A stretch of 64,000 nucleotides of DNA from NCBI GenBank assembly GCA_018350325.1, contig JAEVLN010000023.1:497001-561000 (forward strand), in the 5' to 3' direction. Below the pieces are notes generated by a model, which was not told where the DNA came from, did no database searches, and worked only from the letters and a program-made list of their open reading frames with translations. This stretch comes from Globodera rostochiensis (lineage: Eukaryota; Nematoda; Chromadorea; Rhabditida; Heteroderidae). Positions 1-11,492 of this stretch are shown here, one piece after another (the stretch's first letter is position 1; the number at the start of each line of letters is the position of its first letter). Made by a program: the position numbers and the translations under genes.

Positions 1-799
1 GCAGCCAATTACTATAATGGTAACAACGAATCAAAAAGCACTAATTTGCGGTGGCTAACATTGTTTTTCAAAGCCAATAAAACATTTCTGGTATCATTTG
101 AAATTCTTGATGTGACAAATTTCTAAAATAAAAACCCTAAACGGTTAGTTAAGTTTGAAATAAAGATGATTAAAAATTCAAATATTGGATTACAATATTT
201 CTGGCACTAATTAAAATTAACGAATTTTTTATGTTTAACATATTCGACTCAATTAGAGCTCCCGCCGAATATATCAACTTTGTTTTGAAAAACTTTTTAT
301 CTTTGTAAATTCGATGGACTCAAATATAAAAAATGCCTTAAAACCCATAGGGGGACCTTTTTGATTTAACAGAATTCGTAATTTTTGGAGCAAGTTCAAA
401 CAAATTGCAATCCGTGAATTTACCCGGCGGCGCCTATCGGCACCTCCGACCCCACCCCCCCCCCCCCCCAGAAGTAATGCAGAATTCTCAAAAAATTTGC
501 ATTTTTAACCTGGCGCTAAACGACCAGCTATCAAACTGTTAGGCAAAATAGGAAAATTAGGAAAACGATTAAAAAAAGTTTTTTCCACCAATAAATTATT
601 AGAAGTTCATTTTGTTTCTAAGAATGACACAAAAAGAAAAAATGCAGGACATTTTTTTAAAAATGCAATATCCCCCGCCGGGGGGGGGGGGAGGTTTAAA
701 AATTGCTTAAATGCAATACCCACCCCCGGGGGTTTGAAAACCATCTCTTTACCCGTCGCCGATGTCCCAGTCGTTGAAGTTAATGAAGATGGCATTCCG
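1..799. other. Intergenic AT-rich DNA
   Basis: No supported gene. The stretch holds a C run near 461-474, a G run near 671-681 and, at about 421-447, one copy of the short GGCGCC-type dispersed repeat seen about ten times in the window. Confidence 0.5.
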
Positions 800-1690
800 C
801 TAACGATGCCTATCCCATTCAGCTGCTTCCTTTTCCAATTTTGCCCATTTATCTTCGCCGCGCTCAATTAGACAGCGAACCAACAGCCAATTGCGTTTGT
901 CACATTTGTCAAAGCGCCGAAACACCAATCGCTCCCCCGTCAAATTGTTCACCAACTCAAATGGCACAATGACTACAGAATAATAATCAAAAAAGATGAT
1001 AAAATTCAACGGCATGAATGCCAACTGCACGTTTGGTTGTCGTGTGTTCTAATGTAATGATTGGTTTCTGAAGCGAAAAGGCGGCGAATGCTTTGAAGAA
1101 ATTCGATGGTCTTTGGTAGATGTAACTAAAAGTTTATCAACAAAAAATGTTGAGAAAGACCCCGACCCGCTTCCGCTCCAAAGTCCCCCCCCCCCACAGC
1201 CAAAACTTCCCGAATTCCCTCAACGTCTTAGGCTAAGCCTTTTAGGGCTAAGCTAAAACAGACTAGCTTAGGTTTAGCCCTAAGCCTGAGCTAGGCCTAA
1301 GCATAAGCGAGGCTTTATCTTGGCTTCAGTAGGGGACTGAATCGGCCATCGTGGAGAGATTCGGACCGGTAGACACCAAACCTTAAATTAATTCGTTCGA
1401 ATCAATCACTTTCTCTGGCAGCGGTCTTTGCGGAAGTGGAATTTACATATCGCGCTGAAATTGACGCCAATTTACAATTTCAGCGCCATTTCTGTTAGCT
1501 GCTCGACGAATTTCCAAATCGCCCAAGGCTCATTCTTTCCATTTGAAATGCGCGTCCACCAAATTGTTAATTTCGATTTAGGGCATTAGCTTATTGTTTA
1601 TATTCACTTCAAAACGATATACTCACATTTCTTTCAATCGTTTCTGCGCTTTCTTCGGATTGTCCGACAAAATTATGCGAGGCTAACTTG
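800..1690 (-). pseudogene. Decayed F-box-like family member (cyst-nematode type)
   Basis: On the minus strand this stretch reads as pieces of one protein in order. Near 1690-1630 is a start-like ILSDNPKKAQKRLKEM. At 1590-1380 is a segment with LVDAHFKWKE, then LGDLEIRRAANRNGAEIV, then IPLPQRPLPEKVI. The C-terminal part at 1030-800 contains [14 protein letters not shown] and WLLVRC. The middle segment has in-frame stops after WKE and after QRDM, so no intact protein is possible. The phrases match my memory of the large F-box-associated family of Globodera; that identification is recognition, not a search result. In intact members an N-terminal F-box is followed by this conserved region, and the proteins are presumed substrate adaptors of SCF ubiquitin ligases. 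The central domain between about 1380 and 1030 appears missing or unrecognisable. Confidence 0.55.
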
Positions 1691-4029
1691 AAAGAATGCC
1701 ATTAACGGAAAAACAGAAACATTTTTTTAATGGAAAAGGGTCAAAAAATTAGGCGCCGCCGGTGAAATTTTTTAAAGGAAAACGGGCAAAAACGGAACGA
1801 AAATTTTTTCAAAGCGAATTCATAAAAATTATAAATTTTATTAAAAAAATAATTTTAATACCAATATTGTTTGAACTATTCACAAAAATTTGAAAATTAA
1901 AGGCAAGTCTTTTTACCGGCACGGAAATAATTTTTTAGAAACTCCTCGAATTTGTCAGAAATCAATACGAAAGGCTTTTCGAAATTGTAAATATAGCTTC
2001 AAAAGTGCCAAAAGTTTTTTAGTGCATAATAGTTTTATGGTTTGGCGTAACAATTAAAATCAAAACTCTGCACTTTGATTTTTAAAAATGTTGACATTTT
2101 TTAAAATGTATTGAACTAATTTGTAAGTGGGTCAAGAAATAAAGTCATTTTTGGGGTGCATTTTTAGAAATGGCAAAATCGGTTTTTATGGGGTGCTTTT
2201 TTCGTCGCTTTTTACTTGCATTTTTTTAGCATTTTTTGGACAAAAAATCAAAATTTACATAACATAAAAAATAGTGTGTGTAAAAATTAAAAAAGTGGAC
2301 CAAAACTTCATATGTAAGACGCTGTGGGCAGGCAAGTTTGAGGTGGGGAGAAAAAAGAGAAAAAAATTATCTATTCGCTCCTCACCATTTCTATCCGATT
2401 CCATGGGTCAGCATTTTGCCCAGAGCATTCGTGAGAAGCAAAAATGACCTTGTCGAATATTCGGACTTACTATAAAGAAGGCATTCAAGCTAGCAAAAAA
2501 AGACAAATACGTTAACCGTCCGTATCCGGATATATCCTCGGATATCCGGATGCCCTTGCCAGCAACAACGCCTGCATATATGTGCTGTTTCAATTGACTT
2601 GCTTGCAAATTTACGGATTCTCGCAAAAAATTGCCAAAATTTGTCATTCTTTGTCAGGCAATTTTTTCAATTGTTGCTTACGCGGACTTGTCCGCCGAAA
2701 ATTTGTGTCTACGTACGGAATTCATAACCTAAAAAACTTCATCTCTGCGTTCAAACAAGAATGTCAGCACTTTTTGATTTGGAGCTCCCGCCCCCAACCC
2801 TTTGATTTTAGCGCTAATATTTTTCGATGGGGTGTAAAGACGGAAGAGAAAGAAAGAAATATGTGAACTATTTCTTTTTACGCTCATTTCTATACGTTCT
2901 GATTTGTTGCAACCATTTTACACTACCTTATAACCAAGGCGACCGGATTTTCATGTTTATATGTATGTGTTTTTTGCAATTTGTTTTATATCATTTCGCG
3001 TTTTAGTCCACCCGGCATTTTTCCCCCATTAACAAAATTGCAATAAATACGGTAAATGCTCTTCGAAACTAAACATTTAATATTGCTTATATTTTTAATT
3101 GGAATAAAAAAATTTTTTCTCTTAATTATCAAACCTTACATAAAAATAAAAATTCATTAAAATAAAACGAAAAAAATGCAAATAAATTTTTCCAAATTCA
3201 ATATAAAATTCTTCAATTTTTCAAATATAGCAAAAAAGGGGCATTTTTCCGAATTGAAGTAATAAGAGAATAAAAACTTTTATTAAAGGCATTTCAGAGA
3301 AAATTTTTGAAAATAAGCAGAATTTTAAAAATTGTTTTTTTGGTGGCAGAATTTTTTGTCGCAAAAAAGTCAATTTTTAGGGGTGCATTTTTTTAATTTT
3401 GAAAAACGGTCATTAGGGGTGTATTTTTCGTTTTTCTTGCATTTTTGTTAAGGAATTTTTGAAAAATGGCTAAATATGGATAAAAATGGCGAAAATGGCA
3501 AAATATGCACATAAATAGCGAAATATGCAAAAATATGCAAAATATTCACATGGTAATGCGTTCTAAACGCTTCAAACTAGAGAAAGGACCGATCGAGATT
3601 CTCGATCGTAATCTCGGAAAATCTCGACGAGATTTTTTCGAGATTCTCGATCAAAATCTTGATCGAAAAAATTTGGCCTGACCGAGATTTTTCGCGAGAT
3701 TTTTCGAGACTCTCGATCGTAATTTCGATCGAAAAGTTTCGAGATTCTCGATCGAAAAAGTACCGAGATTTACAATTTTTTGTTTAAATTTACTTGAATT
3801 TTACGTGAAAACATAAGAAAAAACGGACAAAAGGTCCCAAAAATCGGAAAAAATGTTCCCTTCCCCATATATGTTAAATAAGGGTAGCATGGGACCGGAT
3901 TACCGGTTTTTGGCCCAGTATTTTTTAATGAAGTCTCGGCTCCGGTTTTTCTGGTCCCGGCCGGAACCGAAGCATTATTTACGCGACCAATCAGAGAATG
4001 TTTTGTTTTTTTGCGCTTTAGATTTATAA
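1691..4029. other. Intergenic AT-rich DNA with one motif cluster
   Basis: No supported gene. The open frames here are short and lack splice-consistent neighbours. The only structured part is the CGAGATT/TCTCGATCG cluster near 3588-3775, listed separately. Confidence 0.5.
3588..3775. repeat. Iterated CGAGATTCTCGATCG motif cluster
   Basis: The core CGAGATT/TCTCGATC occurs about ten times on both strands in under 200 bp. The organisation is like the interiors of the hAT-like elements elsewhere in the window. I found no clear terminal inverted repeats or target duplication here, so it may be a decayed member. Confidence 0.55.
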
Positions 4030-4096
4030 AAAAATTTGGCCTAGTGGTCTGTGAGATTTTCAACAAAAAAGGGGGGTTCGAATCCCCTCCCTTGCA
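4030..4096 (+). pseudogene. tRNA-like relic with Pol III A and B boxes
   Basis: An A-box match, TGGCCTAGTGG (4037-4047), and a perfect B box, GGTTCGAATCC (4075-4085), are spaced as in a tRNA. The T arm folds (GGGGG stem, TTCGAAT loop, CCCCT). The 5' acceptor strand is AT-only and cannot pair with the 3' side, so this is a decayed tRNA or the head of a tRNA-derived SINE. Confidence 0.4.
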
Positions 4097-5194
4097 ATTG
4101 CTATTTTCGCTTAATTGATTCATCAGTTCCCTGAAAGGTAATATAATAGTTCTATGGGAAGCATCCCCAAGTGTTACGGTTTCTCTAGTGTGTCTAACCC
4201 TCCCTCTAACTTTAGCACACTATTCCGTCGATTTAGCATTATGTGCATAACCTTTTTAGAGCAATCCAATCGCTTAGCTCTTGCTTACAAATAGCTTCTT
4301 GGCACACATCTCGCTTTTTGTGTGATTATTAACAATTTCAATTAACTAATCCATATCGGTAATAAATCATAATATACGCAGTTAAAGTACTTTAAAATTC
4401 CATTTTATTTACCTATTTAAATTTTAAAAAAGAGCATTCAAATAAAAAATGTTTTTTAATTTTATTTCAACAACAACAATTTGCAAAACACATAAATAAT
4501 CATCAAAAAATTGTTGTATTAAAACTTGCTTATATTCAGAAATTTTAATAAAAAAGCATTTTTAAGCTTCTTAAAAAACTGTTCTTTTAATAAATAAGTT
4601 AATTAATACATACATGCAGCGTTTTCCATATTTTGTGAATTCAAAAGATCGGAGCATCGTGACTCCATCTTCACTACGTGTACATCTATTGCACATGAAG
4701 GTCAGCAACGACATGGTTGCCACTATTTTGGTGAACTGAACAAAATATTTTTTAAAACAAGTATTAAAAAATAATCAATTCAGCGCTATTGTGGCAAAGA
4801 GAATCCGTAAAATTTAAAATTACCAAAAATTAATAAAAACGGGGAAACGCGCAAAGCTAAGGAGGGCAAATAAAATTAATTTTCATTGAATTTTCAAACA
4901 TATTATAAATTTTTAATTATTATAATATTTTCACTTGAATCGAAAACAGAAAAAACCAACCATCAATTGCCCTGCCTTCTCAAAACTCTTCTGGGCAAAT
5001 GCACTAATCGATGTTCATTCGCGTTCTGTTGATAACTGAAAATAAATAAAAATAATTGTTTGATTAATTAGCAAATAAATTGAATTATTTTTAAGTGCAT
5101 TTAATTTATTTTACCATTAAATTTATGGATTTATCATAGCTTACCGCGATTATAAAATTCAGATGCCCAGTTTTTGCAGTTGTAGTCCACAATA

Positions 5195-5432
5195 TTAAAA
5201 TCTGAAACCCGGTGCTTTCACATCCAGAAAAGCCACATGCACCTCGTCGTAGTTCAAGACCAAATCGACCGCGCGATTTAGTGACGGCGTATTGCAACAC
5301 TTTCCGCACGAAGTTACGACTGGGGGCATTAGCACAGTGTTGCCCAACTGCATGTGAGACGATGTGTTAACTTTTGAGAGTGAATACGATGACATCGGGG
5401 GAAGACCAATATATTGAGGGTCGGGTATAAAA
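5195..5432 (-). CDS. Possible exon, unrecognised protein
   Basis: Just after a TTTTAG acceptor on the minus strand, one frame stays open for about 78 codons. It contains PDPQYIGLPPMSSYSLSK, two adjacent cysteines (CGKCCN) and VDLVLNYDEVHVAF, and ends FRF-stop. The composition is protein-like, but I recognise no domain and no neighbouring exon with matching phase. A short stretch at about 4620-4730 on the same strand could be a further piece. Function unknown; it may be a relic. Confidence 0.25.
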
Positions 5433-6409
5433 CCTAAAATAGGTACAAAGCCGGCATTTTGGTGCCGGGAAACCCATCGAATTTGTGCTCTTTCTATGCA
5501 ATTAATTCTATAAAAATCAATTATTTCTTTTCAAAGCAAATGCAGATTTTAAGGGGAAAATAATTTTTTATTAGAGCAAAAGGGTGACCCGACGAAATGA
5601 GAGATCACATTATTCGCTGCTCAATACCAAACTCAACAGTGTAAAAAAAGAAAATTGTGGAAATAATAATATATTTAAATATTAAATTAAACAATAAATT
5701 TATTGCTTTAATTGAGAAAAAAATCATTGGTAATATAAAACTCTGGGCCTTATTATGTTTTAGATTAGACTTTTCAAATTTTTTTTTATATCAATATTCT
5801 CGAAAACATCCAAAGTACCCTTTTCTACGGCTACTATTCACTCTGAAGCGAGAGAGATTCAGTGAAATTTTGCGCCCGATAGTCATTTCGTGTAAATTTT
5901 TGGAATAAGTTGAATATTTTTGAACACTTCGGGCTAATGATTATTCTTTAGTCATGAAAAAAAATTTTGAGTGAATTTATTTTTAAAAAAGTAAATATTT
6001 TGACCCAAAAGTCGATTTTTTGGTGCATTTTTGAAAAAAACGAAAGTTTTTTAAATGAAGTTACTTCTATTTGACCAATTTCGGATTGCGTCCCGAATCC
6101 TAACTTGTCGAACTTTTGACAATTTTGATTAGCGTTTAGAATAAAATTTGGAAAATGTCACAAAGATACGATTTAAGCCAGGGCTGTGATATCTGCGGAT
6201 TTTTCCTCATTCTGTGGTTTTTGGGAAGGCCAATGAGGATTTTTTTTTGAAACGCGGATTTGCGGATTTTTGTGATCTTTTTGTAGTTTTTTAGGAAAAT
6301 CACAATAAAAAGCATTTTTCTAAAAAAATATCGTTAAAACCTTTCTTAAAAATTTTGCCGCGGCGCTTATCGGCGCCGCTGGCCCTCATACATTACTAAA
6401 AAGCATCAA

Positions 6410-6690
6410 ACGGGGATGGTTCAAATTATCAGGAATCAAAGCCCAAAAATATTGAGAATTGGAGGCCGGGAATCAAAGCCCAAAAATATCGGGAATCGGG
6501 CCACAAAATCGGGGGCCGGGGATGAAAGCCAAAAATATCGGGAATCGGTGGCAAAATATCGGGGGTTGAGGATAAGCCCAAAAATATAGGGAATCGGGGT
6601 CCGGGATGAAAGCCAGAAATATTTGGAAACGAGGATGGCTTAAATATCAGGTGTCAAAGCCCAAAAATATTGGGAATCGGGAATGAAACT
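6410..6690. repeat. Degenerate tandem array, AAAATATCGGGAATCGG core
   Basis: The phrase 'aagcccaaaaatatcggga' with GGGAATCGG and GGGGCCGGGGAT returns about six times at irregular spacing of roughly 45-60 bp. It is not coding. Confidence 0.7.
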
Positions 6691-7084
6691 GACAATTTTT
6701 GAAATTTAAATATTTGAATTTGAAATTAAGGTTAACCTTAGCAAGTTTTTCGTGTTGATCAATGCGCCAATTCACGAATGTTGATGAGAATGGTTGGCCA
6801 TTTAATTAATTAAAATAAAATTGCAGACGCGAATAGAAAATGTCAAATCTGAAATATATCATTTTTAAACAAGAAACAGCAAACTTTAACTTTGAATCAT
6901 TGACCCCCCCCCCCTCCCAGCAGGGGATAGCGTCCATCGCACTCCCCCTCCCTTATCCCCCATGTCGTCTTCTCCGTTTGCCGAATGGAAGACTTTTTTT
7001 AAACCAAATGACAAAAATGCCATAATTTAAATTGCAGAATTTGAACAAAATTTTTGTGCGAAATCACAATAAATCAAGTTATAG

Positions 7085-7190
7085 CTAGGGTTGGTCCCGG
7101 GGAGGGGTCCCGGTCGAGGAACGGGAAACAACGGACAAACCGGGGATCCCCGTTTAGGGGATGAGCAAAGCGGGGAAAGGGAATCCCCGG
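7085..7190 (+). repeat. CCGGGG dispersed repeat, copy 1
   Basis: The sequence has GGTCCCGGGGA, then ACGGACAAACCGGGGA, then GGGGATGAGCAAA. The same order of phrases occurs near 23930-24050, 29160-29270 and, inverted, 44120-44240, so this is a dispersed family of about 100 bp. Confidence 0.65.
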
Positions 7191-8631
7191 CCTGGAATGT
7201 CAGTGCATCAAATAACATGTTTTCACACAATTTTTAGAATAAAAAATATTTTCGACAAATTTTACCAAAATGCTCCACCCTATGGATCGCTTCATATATA
7301 CAATAAGGAACTCAAAAGAAAAACGACAGATTTTTCAATTTAAACAATAATTTATATAATAGATGAATACGAAGTAAGAGAAAGAATAGACGTTGCTTCA
7401 GGCAAATTAACCCAAAAACGGGCGAGGGGGGGGAGTGGACATCACATTCATTTTGGCGAATCTCATTTTATCATAAATTTGAATGTTTATATTCCTTCTG
7501 TTTCCCAAAATTTCTTTAAAAATGCATGTTTTCTAGGGTAAATATGCCGGCGAGTTGACCTGTCGGCGTCGGCGAGTCGCCCATCGGCGAGTCGGCGTCG
7601 GCGAGTTGACATGTACCCTTTTTAAAATGCCTTTCTTCCGTATTCTGAATTATTACATTATATTAGCGATTTTATAAATTTCATAATTTTGAGATTTACA
7701 ATGCTATGCCTTTATTTGTTGGCCAACTTAATATTATTATCATAAATTTGAAAATCAAAAATTTTGTTTATCCAAATAAAATTTTTGAAAAATTGACAAT
7801 TCGTTGGATTCTAATTTTATAACCTTTTATTAAAAATAAATTTTTTGTTACAAAACCTCATGACCAAAAAGGGAAATTACTTTAATCAAAAAATTAAATT
7901 CCATGCAATAATGTACAGCCAGGAATGAATGCTTATTTTTTAAAGTTGTATTGCGGTGCCCAAACTTCCCCCCCCCCCGCCGAAAAAAGAGTCCCTCCCG
8001 CCCCTGGGATCAGTTACATCAGCGTGTAAGGCAGTGGGTACGGCCGTCGCGGCACAGCCGTGGGTGCGGTGGCTGAAGCGGTTATAACCCGGCGGTTGCT
8101 CCCGATTTTTTACGCTCAAGTCGATGCGCAAACGCTGTGATGTCTTCTTACGAGACTTTTACACGAGGCAAAGTGGGTGTTATCGGCAGTTTGAGGAGCG
8201 CCATCAAGGCAAGTTGTTTGGAAAACGGACAATTCATCCAACAGAGACAAGTTGTCTGTGTGTACATATTCGGGTTGGCGGTTCCTGGCAATTCTTCGGG
8301 TGTCCGAACCGAAACTTTTCGAGTATTCGAACCGAGAAAATCCCGGTTTTACGCTTCGGTTCGGAACCAAAACGGTGGCATAAGAAAAAACAATATAATT
8401 TAATTCCAAATTGTACATGGACAAATCAATATCTCAGCAATATTGAGAATGAAATTAAAGGGTATTTTAAATTTTCTTTTTATATGTCGACGATTTACTG
8501 AACGATCTGAAAAAATGTGATGAGAATTATGAACTGGGTTTTATGATTACGGCTTTCACTAAGATAGGTATGTTTTAGGGCGTATTTCGAAAATTTGAAT
8601 TAATTAATTTTAATGTCCAAGCTTTTTTAGG

Positions 8632-8790
8632 GGCTGAACTCAAAATTCCGCTGCAATGTGTGCGGCACAAAAGGCATAACGCTGGACAGCGTGTGCTAAT
8701 GCAGCGAGTGCCATGGCCAACTGTGCCACTGCTCTCCGAAATATTGCCGTACGACGACGCTGAAGGACCGAGGAAAATTGTACTGATCAG
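8632..8790 (+). pseudogene. Cys-rich exon fragment with in-frame stop
   Basis: After a TTTTTTAG acceptor, one frame reads FRCNVCGTKGITLDSVC, stop, CSECHGQLCHC. The CxxC pairs suggest a zinc-binding or secreted Cys-rich module, but the stop between two cysteines means it is not functional as read. I do not recognise the family. Confidence 0.3.
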
Positions 8791-9279
8791 AGTGATCAGA
8801 CAGAAACAAAAATGTTCAGTGTTTTTATGGCCGAAAATTTGTTGATCATAGCCGAAAAATTTTGCTTGAATCAATGGTGTTGCTACAAATAAATTTAAGC
8901 AGTAAATAAGCGCATTAAAGTCGGGGCGGCCAAGAAAAAATTACAAAAAAAAAAATATTAATAATTCTCCATATTTTTGCTTCAACGGCCCTTTTAAGGC
9001 CTATTTAAAGCCTGAATTTTTGATAAAATTTGTCAAGAAAATTAACTACCAAAAAGGACTTTTTTCCGTTCATATTCAAAGCAATAAAGCTTTATTTTTT
9101 TACGAGCTTTCAATTTAAATTTCCTTTTGTTAAAATATTTAAAAGCCATTAAATGCTATGAACAAATCATTAAATTTATTGTAATGGGTCCAAATTCCAA
9201 ATAAAAAACGCACCGCAATTTTCCCAAATTAAAATTAAGGAAAAATTGTTGCCCGATTATGCACCTCCTAAAAATTTAT

Positions 9280-9660
9280 TTAATTTTTTTTAATATTATT
9301 TTCAACTAACTGCTGACACCAAAAACAACGGGAAATCCGTGAAAGGGAACCCGGCGAATTTAATTGTCTGCACTCTCGACGGAACACAACCTTGCAGGGG
9401 CTGTCTTCGAGAAGCACGCATTGATTAGTGCGAAGAATCAATGCTGTTGTTGTTCTTCTCGAAGTGTGCCCATCATCATCTTTGTCCGGCTTCCTGTTGA
9501 GAAGTATGAGCCAAGCATTCAAAATGATTTCTATTTTGTTCAAGCCAAAAGTTCAACAACAAAAATGTACAGTAAATTTTATGCATTTTCCTCCATGTGG
9601 CCACAAAAGAATTTTAAACTCGCTCATTTGACTTTTTATTTTAATAATTTTTTTTTTGAC
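9280..9660. other. Flank of the retroelement, possible old coding fragment
   Basis: Open frames exist on both strands at 9364-9540, in sequence more GC-rich than the flanks. None shows a recognised domain, and I see no splice-compatible partner. Confidence 0.2.
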
Positions 9661-9661
9661 A

Positions 9662-9665
9662 AATT
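9662..9665. repeat. Target-site duplication AATT (left)
   Basis: AATT precedes the left LTR and follows the right LTR at 22110-22113. If the LTR edge is moved by one base, a 5-bp AAATT duplication also fits; 5 bp is common for BEL/Pao. Confidence 0.6.
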
Positions 9666-10099
9666 TGTGGGGGCAGGGCCACAGAAGGGATTTTTGAGTG
9701 AAATCGGGGGCAGGGGGGTTCGACTGATTGTTGGACACTTGAATAGTCAAAGGTTTATTCAGGGGAAATGTGTGGACAAAGGAAGAACGAAAAATGGGGG
9801 GAGGGTGAACGCTTAAATAGTCTTGAAATAGTACTAAAGGTCGGGTGATGACGGGGGGAGGACAGGTTCTTGGGGGCAAATGTTGCGCATTCGCAACATT
9901 TAAATGTGATGGATGGGGGCGATTAGGCGAATTGTGCGTAAATTGTGGGGAGAATTGGGTGTGGCTGTTAATGACAACCGCAAATGGGGTGAACAAATGG
10001 AGGGGGGTGACAGTGGAACCGTCCCAATCACATTGCTTCCCCGATCAATTTCCCTCCCCAATGATCAAATTATTTGAGCATCGGACGTGAATTCCGACA
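9666..10099 (-). repeat. 3' LTR
   Basis: This copy matches 21676-22109 over 434 bp with two substitutions. On the element strand it starts TGTCGGAA and ends CCCACA. It contains several G-rich tracts. The long frames readable inside it occur identically in both LTRs and are not genes. Confidence 0.92.
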
Positions 10100-10107
10100 T
10101 TCCCCAC
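10100..10107 (-). promoter_or_regulatory. Polypurine tract (plus-strand primer)
   Basis: On the element strand GTGGGGAA lies immediately before the TGTCGG start of the 3' LTR, the place where a polypurine tract primes plus-strand DNA. It is short and has one pyrimidine. Confidence 0.5.
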
Positions 10108-10160
10108 GGCAGGCTCCTCCGCGTTGTGTGGGCTCATCTCTCCGTTCGTCCATCGGGCCG

Positions 10161-11492
10161 TCAGTCGTCGAGCGCCAATCGTCTTGTTCTCCCAAACGGA
10201 GTATCCCCTGTCCACTCGGTGTTGCTCTGGGTCCGTTGTCGAAAGTGTGCCGTTTTTGCGCTAACATCCAGGTGGACTGGCTGCTTTGCACCTTCCTCCC
10301 TCCTTGTGGTCGGGTTCGGGGCTCGTCTGGGGTTGTGAAGAAGAATGTCCTCTTCCATGTGAAATCGGGGCAGTCTCGTCATTTCGTTTTCAATCGGGGG
10401 TTGTCGAGGTCGCCGGACTCCCAACAGGCTCAGAACCGTAATCCGGATGGGATCAAACAGGTAGGTAAGTATGCAGGGAATAACGATGTCGCGCAGCAAA
10501 AGGAAGGTTGAATATGCGCACGCCATTCTGATCCACCATTCGACGACCGAGTTGAGGATGCCTTTCAACCATTGTTTGGTCCATCCTTCGAGTCCTCCGG
10601 TGAGGGCGCCCAAAGCCTCGGCTCGGGCTGAGGAGTGTTGGTCCAGTTTGTCCTTGAAGTTCTCCAGCTCGGCAAATTCACTTATGTGCGGGAAACGGGT
10701 AGAGTCCGTCTCGTTGTCCAGTTGCCAGCGGTGGAAGATCAGCGGGTGTAAGTCCATGTCGTTGTTGGAGTGGTTGAGGACGGTCTCGTACAAGTCGTGA
10801 ACGACGTTTGATTCCAGTCGTCGGGCCACGCCGGTGTGCGTGTCAATTTGGAGCCAAGTGCTGGGGCTGGCGTGCAATTGAAGGTAGTGAAACCGGAAGT
10901 GTGTGCAGCTCACTGCTGTTGCTCCGAAGGAGATGACTCGAAGTTCAGGGTCCAGGAAGGCGTCCATTGTTGATTCCGGAAGATGGACGGTGATGGGGAT
11001 GTATCGCATGCACGTCTTGGTCGGTCGGTAGCTGATGTCCGTGAGTTTGATGTCGACGCATTGAAAGACCTCAATCGTGCTCTCTCCGATCCAGCGCGCC
11101 TGTAGGTTCTGTCGTCGCAGCAATTTCCGGGCCTGGAGAGTCGGGTTGGCAGCGCGGATGTTTCGTTGGCACTCCCGCATGTAGAGTTGGGCTAAGGCCA
11201 TGTTGGTTGCGATTTGCGATGCAGACAATTGCGCGGCGAGTTGCTCGGGCTGAACGTGTCTCTTCTTCTTAGCGTGCTGAGTCGAGAGGATGTCGTCGTA
11301 CAGCTTCTTCGGGATACCGAAGTTCTGTTCAGACAGGACGATGTGAGCGCCGTCACAGGCGAGAAGTTCCGGTGCATTCGCGGCAAAAGTCAGAGCTTTT
11401 TGTCGATCCTTGGAGAGCCAGGTCGCGGCTGTCTCGCCGTACGATGGGGTGAAATCTCCGTCGATGCCTTCCGCCATCTCGTAGTCAGTCAC
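10161..11492 (-). CDS. Envelope-like frame, membrane-anchored C-terminal part
   Basis: An open frame of 443 codons follows the first envelope-like frame and overlaps it by 8 nt in a different phase. The first codon of the open stretch is GTG; the first ATG is six codons in. Its layout is that of a retroviral transmembrane subunit: a long ectodomain with scattered cysteines, a predicted amphipathic stretch (ALGALTGGLEGWTKQWLKG), one hydrophobic segment at about residues 325-350 (YSTFLLLRDIVIPCILTYLF), then a basic cytoplasmic tail of about 90 residues. It lacks its own signal peptide, so it is probably expressed as a continuation of the upstream frame, by frameshifting or after a frame-breaking mutation. 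I cannot assign it to the phlebovirus-, herpesvirus- or baculovirus-derived envelope types known in nematode and insect retroelements. Confidence 0.7.
   Translation of the reverse strand: MTDYEMAEGIDGDFTPSYGETAATWLSKDRQKALTFAANAPELLACDGAHIVLSEQNFGIPKKLYDDILSTQHAKKKRHVQPEQLAAQLSASQIATNMALAQLYMRECQRNIRAANPTLQARKLLRRQNLQARWIGESTIEVFQCVDIKLTDISYRPTKTCMRYIPITVHLPESTMDAFLDPELRVISFGATAVSCTHFRFHYLQLHASPSTWLQIDTHTGVARRLESNVVHDLYETVLNHSNNDMDLHPLIFHRWQLDNETDSTRFPHISEFAELENFKDKLDQHSSARAEALGALTGGLEGWTKQWLKGILNSVVEWWIRMACAYSTFLLLRDIVIPCILTYLFDPIRITVLSLLGVRRPRQPPIENEMTRLPRFHMEEDILLHNPRRAPNPTTRREEGAKQPVHLDVSAKTAHFRQRTQSNTEWTGDTPFGRTRRLALDD

Larger units (their letters stand above)
5433..8600. other. Intergenic DNA with repeats
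   Basis: No supported gene. It contains the tandem array at 6410-6690, a CCGGGG-family copy at 7085-7190, a GTCGGCGAG motif cluster at 7550-7612, and a CGGTTCGGAACC-type cluster near 8280-8375. Confidence 0.5.

Noticed and set aside
9553..10090. Frames inside the LTRs (also at 21563-22100)
   Set aside because: Identical in both LTRs, without domains, and antisense or sense to regulatory DNA of the element.
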